Part shown: piece after piece, positions 58,056-64,000 of the stretch | Position numbering within the stretch: the first letter of the stretch is position 1 | How the letters are laid out: each line of letters opens with the position of its first letter | Source: an uncultured Lachnospiraceae bacterium | Lineage (GTDB): Bacteria; Bacillota; Clostridia; Lachnospirales; Lachnospiraceae | Length of the DNA stretch: 64,000 nt | Reading direction: 5' to 3' | NCBI GenBank assembly: GCA_910584585.1 | Contig: CAJUBP010000002.1 | Location: 1-64,000, forward strand | The notes under the pieces: generated by a model | Told to the model about the DNA's origin: nothing | Seen by the model: the letters and a program-made list of their open reading frames with translations, nothing else | Databases searched by the model: none | Made by a program: the position numbers and the translations under genes

Positions 58056-58934
58056 ATGAAAGGAATTATTTTAGCCGGAGGTTCCGGAACCAGATTATAC
58101 CCATTGACAAAGGCGATTTCCAAGCAGATTATGCCGGTGTATGACAAGCCGATGATTTATTATCCCCTGTCTACCCTGATGCTTGCGGGAATCCGCGAGA
58201 TATTGATTATTTCCACTCCCAGAGATCTTCCGGTGTTTGAAAATCTGCTGGGGGACGGCAGCCAGCTTGGAATGAAGTTTGCTTACGCAGTGCAGGAGGA
58301 ACCCAGAGGACTGGCGGACGCGTTTCTTATCGGCGCGGAATTTATCGGTCAGGACGCAGTTGCATTGGTATTAGGCGATAATATTTTTTACGGGCAGAGT
58401 TTTTCCAGAGTACTGAAGGAAGCGGCTGACCGGACCGAGCGTCAGCCGGGAGCTACGATTTTCGGATATTATGTGAAGAATCCAAGAGAGTACGGCGTTG
58501 TGGAATTCGATGAAGAGGGAACGGCTATCTCTATTGAAGAGAAGCCGGAAAAGCCCAAGTCCAATTACGCAGTGCCGGGACTGTATTTCTATGACAATGA
58601 TGTGGTGGAGATCGCAAAGAATGTGAAGCCCTCTGCCCGGGGAGAAATCGAGATTACCAGCGTCAACAATGAATATCTGAAACGGGGGAATCTCAAGGTG
58701 GAAACCTTAGGCCGGGGCTTTGCGTGGCTGGATACCGGCAATCACGATATGCTGCTGGCAGCGGCGGATTTCGTATCTGCTTTCCAGAAACGCCAGGGAC
58801 TGTATATTTCCTGTATTGAGGAGATTGCCTATAAGCGGGGCTTTATTGATGTGGAGCAGTTAAAGAAGCTGGCGGAACCGTTATTAAAGACAGAATACGG
58901 CCAGTATCTGATGGACGTTGCGGCAGGACTGTAA
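58056..58934 (+). CDS. rfbA: Glucose-1-phosphate thymidylyltransferase
   Basis: A ~292-residue nucleotidyltransferase that makes dTDP-glucose, the first step toward dTDP-L-rhamnose. Signatures: GIILAGGSGTRLYPLTKAIS with the G-x-G-T-R nucleotide loop, QIMPVYDKPMIYYPLSTLML, LVLGDNIFYGQSFSRVLKEA (metal-binding aspartate) and the C-terminal GRGFAWLDTGNHDMLLAAAD. Start at ATG 58056 with TTGGAGGAAGCCC; an in-frame start at 58023 would place that site inside the gene. It is the first gene of the second rhamnose block; rfbC follows after 96 bases. Confidence 0.96.
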   Translation: MKGIILAGGSGTRLYPLTKAISKQIMPVYDKPMIYYPLSTLMLAGIREILIISTPRDLPVFENLLGDGSQLGMKFAYAVQEEPRGLADAFLIGAEFIGQDAVALVLGDNIFYGQSFSRVLKEAADRTERQPGATIFGYYVKNPREYGVVEFDEEGTAISIEEKPEKPKSNYAVPGLYFYDNDVVEIAKNVKPSARGEIEITSVNNEYLKRGNLKVETLGRGFAWLDTGNHDMLLAAADFVSAFQKRQGLYISCIEEIAYKRGFIDVEQLKKLAEPLLKTEYGQYLMDVAAGL

Positions 58935-59030
58935 CAGCCAGGACAGGATGGAAGGACAGATTATTTGAGAGGCGCGGCAGAATTTTGCAGCCGGCAGCCC
59001 CTCTGAAAGAATTGCGGCATGGAGGAAGAT

Positions 59031-59612
59031 ATGGGAAAAATTAAGGTAACAGACAATTGTAATGGAATTTCAGGACTGAAAGTCATAGAGCCTGCAGTGT
59101 TCGGAGATGAACGGGGCTATTTTATGGAGACTTATAATTATAATGATTTTGCGGAAGCAGGGATAGACTGCACGTTTGTGCAGGACAATCAGTCGGCTTC
59201 CAAGAAAGGGGTTCTTCGGGGACTGCATTTTCAGATTAATTATCCCCAGGACAAGCTGGTACGGGTGGTAAACGGAGAAGTCTTTGACGTTGCGGTGGAT
59301 TTGCGGGAAGGTTCAGAGACTTTTGGAAAGTGGTTCGGAGTCACCCTCTCTTCGGAGAACAAGAAACAGTTTTTTATCCCCAAGGGGTTTGCCCATGGAT
59401 TTGTGGTATTGTCTGAATACGCGGAATTCTGCTATAAGGTGACGGACTTTTATCATCCCAACGATGAGGGCGGACTGCTCTGGAAAGACCCTGAAATCGG
59501 CGTTCAGTGGCCGATGCCGGAGGGGATGACTGAAGATGATTTGATTCTGTCAGATAAAGATAAGGTTTGGGGAGGAATCGGGGAGTATGTAAAGAGCCGG
59601 AAAGAAAGGTAG
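59031..59612 (+). CDS. rfbC: dTDP-4-dehydrorhamnose 3,5-epimerase
   Basis: A ~193-residue RmlC-type cupin epimerase, step three of the pathway. Marks: the N-terminal GLKVIEPAVFGDERGYFMET, FVQDNQSASKKGVLRGLHFQ (the R-G-L-H with the catalytic histidine), GEVFDVAVDLREGSETFGKW, FIPKGFAHGFVVLSEYAEFC and the WKDPEIGVQWP end. Start at ATG 59031 with CATGGAGGAAGAT; ATG 59019 overlaps that site. Together with rfbA, rfbB and rfbD in the window this completes the pathway. Confidence 0.96.
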   Translation: MGKIKVTDNCNGISGLKVIEPAVFGDERGYFMETYNYNDFAEAGIDCTFVQDNQSASKKGVLRGLHFQINYPQDKLVRVVNGEVFDVAVDLREGSETFGKWFGVTLSSENKKQFFIPKGFAHGFVVLSEYAEFCYKVTDFYHPNDEGGLLWKDPEIGVQWPMPEGMTEDDLILSDKDKVWGGIGEYVKSRKER

Positions 59613-59622
59613 GGTTTGCAGC

Positions 59623-61920
59623 ATGAGAAAAAGGTTTTTGGCATTTTTTCTGGCGGGAGTGATGGCATGTTCCATGGCTCCCGCAGAAGCATTTGCGTCA
59701 GCCAGCGCGGGAATAGAAGAGGACATTGCCGGTAATGCGGAAAGTGGAGTATCCGGGGATGGGCTCTCTCAGAATGCAGAGCGGCTGGAGGAAGGAAATA
59801 TCTCTGGAACAAGAGATGAATTGCCAGAAGAGGATCTTTCCGGAGCTGAAACTTTCGATGAGAATGAGAGCGGGGAAACGGAGAGCGGCAGCGGCGGTGA
59901 GAACCCCGGAGTGACAGAAGAGGAACAGAGCGGGGAAACGGAGAGCGGCAGCGGCGGTGAGAATGCCGGAGTGACAGAAGAGGAACAGAAAGCACAGGAG
60001 GCCCGCTCCCTAGAGAAACAGCCGCAGGAAGAGAATTTGCCGGAAGAAGCCGCCGGGCAGTCTCTGCCGGAGGATGTTTTGGGTCAGCCGCAGGAAAAAA
60101 CTTTGCCGGAAGATGCTTCTGAGCAGCCTTTATCGGAAGAGGATATCTTAGAGAACTGGACGCCTCCCATGGGCGGCGTGGAACCGCCTAAAGTGATAGA
60201 GATATCGGAAGAGACAGCAGAATCCCTGGATGTGATAGAGCCGGAGGAAACAGCGGATGGAACCCTGGAATTCCGGTCTTCTGTTCTGGGTTCCAAGCAA
60301 TATGATTCTTCCTGGGATGTGTATTCCAGCAATTATATCTATAACCGTCTGGAAGAAAAGGAGCGGGTATTCTGGGATATGCTGGATCAGATTGCCAGAG
60401 GATATCTGCATGGAATCAGTGATGCGGCCAGACTGCGGGTTCAGGGAGAATATTATCATGCTACGCAGACAGGAGTCCGTTTTACTTATCTAGGCTTGAC
60501 CTATGACCGGGCAGGAGAGCTGTTTACCATGTTTTCCTATTCCAATCCTCAGTACTATTTTGTGGGAAATGGTTTTCTGTCTGACGGCAGCGCAATCTTT
60601 CCCATGATTTATGACGGCTTTGCCAACGGAGCCACAAGGGCGGAGGAGACTGCCAAGATGAAAGCCCAGATTGACGCTATGGAAGCCCAGATTGCGGCAG
60701 GAACCACTGAGGTAGAGAAAGCCAGGATTGCTCATGATTTGATTTGCAAGAAAATAAGCTATGATCATGACTATGACAAGCCGGTATCCAAGACTCCTTA
60801 CCATCAGACCGCTTACAGTGTATTTTGCGATGATTACACAGTATGCGCAGGATATACCAAAGCCTTTACCATTTTAATGAACGGAGCCGGAGTTGACACT
60901 CTCAGCGTGACCAGCCCGGCGCACGCGTGGAACATGATTTGCCTGAACGATTCCTGGTACAATGTGGATCTTACCTGGGATGATATGGATGGGCAGTACA
61001 GCATGGAAGTGATGTATGGTTACTTTAACCGCAGCACGGCGATGATTACCGGAAGATTGGATCAGAACAGTTATCATCGGATGGAAAGCTGCTATACAGG
61101 GCTGGTGCCCCTGGCTACCCAGGATTCCGGAGCTACCCCTACTTCTATCGGAACCATAGGAACTCCAACGAAAACAGCTGCAGCTCCGAAAATCAAGAAA
61201 ACGCAGGCAAGCGGAAAATTGCTGGTCAGCTTAAGCACGGATACCTCGGGGGCGGATATTTACTATACCACTGACGGCAGCGAGCCCTCATCCTCAGCCA
61301 CCAGAAGCTATTATTACACCGGGGGTTCCTTTGAGGTAGAGCACAATGACACGGTGAAGGCAGTTGCGGTGAAAGACACTATGTGGGACAGCAAGGCCGC
61401 GTCCGCTAAAATTACAAAATCCACTTACACGGTGAAATTCAACGCCAAGGGCGGCAGCAAAGTATCGGCCAAAAAAGTTCTTTACGGTGAAAAAGTGAAG
61501 AAACCGGCCAACCCCAAGCGCGGCAAATATTCTTTTGAAGGCTGGTATACGGATTCCGGCTGTAAGAAGAAATGGAGTTTTGACTCAAAAGTAACAAAGA
61601 ACATGACGCTGTACGCGAAGTGGAAAAAGGTTACAACGGAGAAGACATCCATTAAGAAGGTGAGCAATGTTTCAGGGAAGAAGATGAAAGTCACTGTGAA
61701 GAAAATCAGCGGAGCCAAAGGATATGAATTCCGCTATGCCTCAAATTCGAAGATGAAGTCGGCAAAACGCGTCACAGGAAAATCCACTTCCAAGACCATA
61801 GGCAGCCTGAAGAAAGGCAAGACCTATTACGTTCAGGCGCGGGCCTATAAAACGGATTCGAAAGGGAAGAAGATTTATGGTTCCTGGAGCGGGAAGAAGA
61901 GTGTTAAAATAAAGAAATAG
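59623..61920 (+). CDS. Secreted transglutaminase-like protein
   Basis: A 765-residue secreted protein. Signal peptide residues 1-~25 (KRFLAFFLAGVMACSMAPAE). Residues ~28-190 are Glu/Ser/Gly-rich and disordered, with two copies of a 20-residue repeat (S-G-E-T-E-S-G-S-G-G-E-N). A transglutaminase-like cysteine-protease fold covers ~225-475 with a full triad: C408 in V-C-A-G-Y-T-K-A-F, H434 in S-P-A-H-A-W-N-M and D449 in Y-N-V-D-L-T-W-D-D. A chitobiase C-terminal-like module (~525-590, YYTTDGSEPSSSATRSYYY), one InlB-type repeat (~602-665) and a lysine-rich fibronectin-III-like C-terminus follow. It may crosslink or cleave surface proteins, or attach to the wall. Starts 10 bases after rfbC, so it is co-transcribed. 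Confidence 0.85.
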   Translation: MRKRFLAFFLAGVMACSMAPAEAFASASAGIEEDIAGNAESGVSGDGLSQNAERLEEGNISGTRDELPEEDLSGAETFDENESGETESGSGGENPGVTEEEQSGETESGSGGENAGVTEEEQKAQEARSLEKQPQEENLPEEAAGQSLPEDVLGQPQEKTLPEDASEQPLSEEDILENWTPPMGGVEPPKVIEISEETAESLDVIEPEETADGTLEFRSSVLGSKQYDSSWDVYSSNYIYNRLEEKERVFWDMLDQIARGYLHGISDAARLRVQGEYYHATQTGVRFTYLGLTYDRAGELFTMFSYSNPQYYFVGNGFLSDGSAIFPMIYDGFANGATRAEETAKMKAQIDAMEAQIAAGTTEVEKARIAHDLICKKISYDHDYDKPVSKTPYHQTAYSVFCDDYTVCAGYTKAFTILMNGAGVDTLSVTSPAHAWNMICLNDSWYNVDLTWDDMDGQYSMEVMYGYFNRSTAMITGRLDQNSYHRMESCYTGLVPLATQDSGATPTSIGTIGTPTKTAAAPKIKKTQASGKLLVSLSTDTSGADIYYTTDGSEPSSSATRSYYYTGGSFEVEHNDTVKAVAVKDTMWDSKAASAKITKSTYTVKFNAKGGSKVSAKKVLYGEKVKKPANPKRGKYSFEGWYTDSGCKKKWSFDSKVTKNMTLYAKWKKVTTEKTSIKKVSNVSGKKMKVTVKKISGAKGYEFRYASNSKMKSAKRVTGKSTSKTIGSLKKGKTYYVQARAYKTDSKGKKIYGSWSGKKSVKIKK

Positions 61921-61931
61921 AAGTCCCATTT

Positions 61932-61966
61932 AACCGGTGCGGCATAGGCTGCGCCGGTTGTGTTTT
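61932..61966 (+). terminator. Terminator after the rhamnose/transglutaminase unit
   Basis: AACCGGTGC (61932-61940) and GCGCCGGTT (61951-61959) with one wobble, followed by GTGTTTTATT. Confidence 0.75.
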
Positions 61967-62050
61967 ATTGAGATTTTATTGAAAGTCTGGCAAAATCTTG
62001 CAATGTTGACAATAAGATAGCGGTGCTGTATAATGAGACTGGCAATTTTT

Positions 62051-62204
62051 TACTGTGAAATCTAAAGCTTTCACAGTAAAGATGGCCATGCGGCCCGTAA
62101 AAGGGCAGGCTGAGCAGACTGGACATTTACAGTGAAATCTAAAGCTTTCACAGTAAAGATGACCATGCGGCCTATGAAACGGCAGGCTGAGCAGGATGGA
62201 TATT
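62051..62204 (+). repeat. Tandem 77-bp hairpin-bearing unit in a leader
   Basis: Unit 1 62051-62127 and unit 2 62128-62204 are about 85% identical. Each starts with a TAC(T/A)GTGAAA-TCTAAAGC-TTTCACAGTA hairpin, followed by CCATGCGGCC and a small stem (GCCC/GGGC in unit 1, GCC/GGC in unit 2), then GGCAGGCTGAGCAG. The array ends 20 bases before the next gene's ATG, so it is probably in its 5' leader. Confidence 0.85.
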
Positions 62205-62224
62205 TAGAAAGGAAAAGGTGGATC

Positions 62225-63595
62225 ATGATTATGAAAAAGAGAAGGTTATTGTCTCAAAGGCTATTAATGCCTGTTTTTGTATTAGCGCTGGTACTGGCGG
62301 GAATGTTTTTTCAAAAGACTCAGACACTGGAAGCGGCCGAACTGGACGGCACAGCGACTGAGACAGTGAAGGCGGATGTCCCGGAAGATAATGAGTCAGT
62401 GCAGGCGCCGGGCAAACCGGAGTCTTTGGAGGTGACCTGGAAAGGCGGAAAAGAAGTGGAACTTGCCTGGGAGGAAGCTTCCGACGCAACGAAATATTTG
62501 GTATATCGTTCTTTTACCAGCAATTCCACTGGTTTTGCAGAGATTGGCGAGGCAGAAGAGACAAGTTACACGGATGAAGAAGCATCCCCGGGAAAGACCG
62601 CGTATTACAAGGTGGTTGCTTATAACGATGATGTGGAGGGAGCCTCCAGCGATGTGAAGAGCGTCTATGTTATAAAAGCTCCTGCCAAGGTAAAGGCAAA
62701 GGTTTCAAAGACTACAGTTACCGTTTCTTTTAAATCCTCCGCAAAAGCTTCAGGCTATGAAATCTGGTACAGAGAAGGCACCAAGGGCGGATTCAAAAAA
62801 GCCGCTGCCCTGAAATCAGGCAAAACCGTGAAGAAGAAATTTAAAAGCATGAAGCCCGGCACATACTATTATAAAGTGAGAGCTTACGGAAAGAGCGGCG
62901 GTGAGAGAGCTTATACGGATTATGGAAAGACTGTGAAAGCAAAAATAGCAGGCAGCACCATTGAAAATACAAAATCCCAGCTGACCATTGAGGCGGATGT
63001 GAAGCTTTCCGGAAAAGGAAGCGGCTACCATGCAAAGATTGTAATGGCTACGCCTAGTTCCGCAGTGTCTTTCGGCATTCAGTACGATGAACATGCAACG
63101 CCTCCCTATACAGGAAAAGCCATGGCGCTGATTGAGAATGTGGCTTCGAATGATCCGGGCGGCCAGAGGTATACAAGGCCCAGCAACAAATCCTTAAAAT
63201 TGAATAAGACCTATCACCTGATGATGACGGTTGATAAACAGGGAAATGGAGATGTATACCTGGATTACAAGAAAATCGGAAGTTTTTCCCAGCCTAATAT
63301 TGCGAAAGAACCCTGCTATTTAAGGATTGAAGCATGCGCAAGGTTAAACGGGGACAGCGTAAAAGCTACTTTTTCAAACATAAAATGCAAGTGGAATGGG
63401 AAATATGATTCCAGTAAGGTGTTAGGAAAATCCCTGCAGTGGGTAGAATTTAAGCAGAATCAAGGCTTGAAATATAAGTACAATAAAAAGAGCAATAACA
63501 TTGTGATCTCTGGAACAGTTCAGGGAGCCCATGGAGACTGGGACGTTGATTATAACGGCGTACAGGATATCCTTCAGTTCCAGGGACCCTATTAA
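62225..63595 (+). CDS. Secreted fibronectin type III protein with C-terminal lectin-like domain
   Basis: A ~456-residue secreted protein. Signal peptide/anchor residues 3-~35 (KKRRLLSQRLLMPVFVLALV-L-A-G-M). One or two fibronectin-III domains follow: PESLEVTWKGGKEVELAWEE with YLVYRSFTSNSTGFAEIGEA, then VKAKVSKTTVTVSFKSSAKA and YYYKVRAYGKSG. The last ~200 residues are beta-rich with SQLTIEADVKLSGKGSGYHA and LMMTVDKQGNGDVYLDYKKI, resembling concanavalin/LamG-type jelly-roll domains. No catalytic residues stand out, so carbohydrate binding is the likeliest role. Start at ATG 62225, since AGGAAAAGGTGG precedes it; the longer in-frame start at 62132 would translate the tandem repeat. It lacks an LPXTG motif. 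Confidence 0.8.
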   Translation: MIMKKRRLLSQRLLMPVFVLALVLAGMFFQKTQTLEAAELDGTATETVKADVPEDNESVQAPGKPESLEVTWKGGKEVELAWEEASDATKYLVYRSFTSNSTGFAEIGEAEETSYTDEEASPGKTAYYKVVAYNDDVEGASSDVKSVYVIKAPAKVKAKVSKTTVTVSFKSSAKASGYEIWYREGTKGGFKKAAALKSGKTVKKKFKSMKPGTYYYKVRAYGKSGGERAYTDYGKTVKAKIAGSTIENTKSQLTIEADVKLSGKGSGYHAKIVMATPSSAVSFGIQYDEHATPPYTGKAMALIENVASNDPGGQRYTRPSNKSLKLNKTYHLMMTVDKQGNGDVYLDYKKIGSFSQPNIAKEPCYLRIEACARLNGDSVKATFSNIKCKWNGKYDSSKVLGKSLQWVEFKQNQGLKYKYNKKSNNIVISGTVQGAHGDWDVDYNGVQDILQFQGPY

Positions 63596-63651
63596 AATGA
63601 AGATTTGAAGCCCTCTGGACAGAGACTGGACTGCTGGCGGCAGAGGGAAAG

Positions 63652-63746
63652 AAGGGGTTGTCGGAAAATGAAAATTACACATAATATACGGTTGGGATAC
63701 ATAACCGTATATAGTGGAAATCTGCCATTTCCCGACAGCCCTTTTC
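63652..63746. terminator. Dispersed palindromic repeat, copy D
   Basis: A 95-bp palindrome: AAGGGGTTGTCGGAAAATG on the left, CATTTCCCGACAGCCCTTTT on the right, with inner ATATACGGTT/AACCGTATAT arms. It ends in a T-tract and follows the fibronectin-III gene, so it probably terminates it. Fourth copy of the family. Confidence 0.75.
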
Positions 63747-63872
63747 TAGAGCGAACAATTTGTATTTCGAGGCACAGGAAGGGGCGTACTGCCTTGATTT
63801 CCGTGCCCAAACAGAAAAAGTTCGCTATAATACTAGAAACAAAAATGGAACACAGAAAGGAAAGGTCACACA

Positions 63873-64000
63873 ATGGCAAAATCGCTGGTAGAAAAAGCGT
63901 TTCGTACCTGGAAAGAGGAAGGCGCTGCCGTATTTTATGACAAGACAAAAAATAAAATAAAAAATAAAATAAAAAGCTTAAGCGGACAAGAAACAGATAT
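63873..64000 (+). CDS. Start of an uncharacterised protein (continues past window)
   Basis: ATG 63873 preceded by AAAGGAAAGG opens a frame reading MAKSLVEKAFRTWKEEGAAV then FYDKTKNKIKNKIKSLSGQE to the window edge. Only ~42 residues are visible: an amphipathic, lysine-rich N-terminus including a tandem K-N-K-I repeat. No domain can be assigned. In a polysaccharide locus such N-termini sometimes precede large glycosyltransferases, but there is no evidence for that here. Confidence 0.55.
   Translation, partial: MAKSLVEKAFRTWKEEGAAVFYDKTKNKIKNKIKSLSGQETD

Noticed and set aside
62132..62224. N-terminal extension of the fibronectin-III protein
   Set aside because: It translates the tandem 77-bp repeat; the ATG at 62225 has the Shine-Dalgarno and is followed by a signal peptide.

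Overview
The window looks like a chromosome segment of a motile, butyrate-forming Lachnospiraceae-type Firmicute (class Clostridia). The evidence is gene content: a butyryl-CoA:acetate CoA-transferase of the Roseburia/Eubacterium type, the cdaA-cdaR-glmM order, a ComF/YvyF-type flagellar pair, RecD2, an Mbl/MreB gene next to flagellar rod genes, strong purine-rich ribosome binding sites and sigma-A promoters. The taxonomic call is inference from families; no 16S gene is present.

Bases 1-5,400 are the decayed end of an integrative element: a partial GNAT acetyltransferase, a MATE exporter, a cysteine-rich KTR protein, an AraC regulator interrupted by a 61-bp palindrome, fragments of an ArdC/LtrC-like protein, and an adenine methyltransferase broken by an out-of-frame deletion. 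Bases 5,430-13,940 are ordinary chromosome: a small conserved protein, a two-domain hemerythrin, galactose mutarotase, a MATE exporter, the CoA-transferase, a chemotaxis receptor, an AIM24-family protein and a Phe-Gly-Gly tRNA cluster. Bases 13,940-22,850 are a second accessory region made of several layers: a membrane-bound nitrilase-fold (Lnt-like) enzyme, MarR plus MATE, wrecked mutM and endonuclease-III-like genes, a relaxase-like tail, a truncated 5' copy of uvrB, and a RhuM/DUF2971 pair. The layout suggests that an insertion split uvrB and supplied a new 5' end, leaving the old one stranded.

Bases 22,855-43,920 are core genome: uvrB-uvrA (excision repair), mbl and flagellar rod genes flgF/flgG plus a rod-binding protein, recD2, a TrpXYZ-like ABC importer, comF-yvyF, two membrane proteins, then cdaA-cdaR-glmM and an HPr (c-di-AMP and cell-wall precursor supply).

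Bases 43,928-64,000 form a surface-polysaccharide locus. All four dTDP-L-rhamnose genes are present in two places (rmlD-rmlB near 45-47 kb, rmlA-rmlC near 58-59.6 kb). Around them are five family-2 glycosyltransferases (three of one paralogous type, two of these on the minus strand), a polytopic GT-C-like protein, a Wzx/MATE-type flippase and three large secreted proteins: InlB-type repeats plus a DUF5722 glycosidase-like domain, a transglutaminase-like protein, and a fibronectin-III protein. The likely product is a rhamnose-containing wall polysaccharide built on a lipid carrier, flipped outward, and accompanied by surface proteins that may bind or process it.

The most unusual non-coding signals are a four-copy family of 60-120 bp palindromes sharing a TGTCGG..AAATG / CATTT..CCGACA core at gene ends, the uvrB 5' duplication, a tandem 77-bp hairpin unit before the fibronectin-III gene, a 3 x 40-bp tandem repeat between mbl and the flagellar rod genes, and a large hairpin plus direct repeats before the flippase gene.
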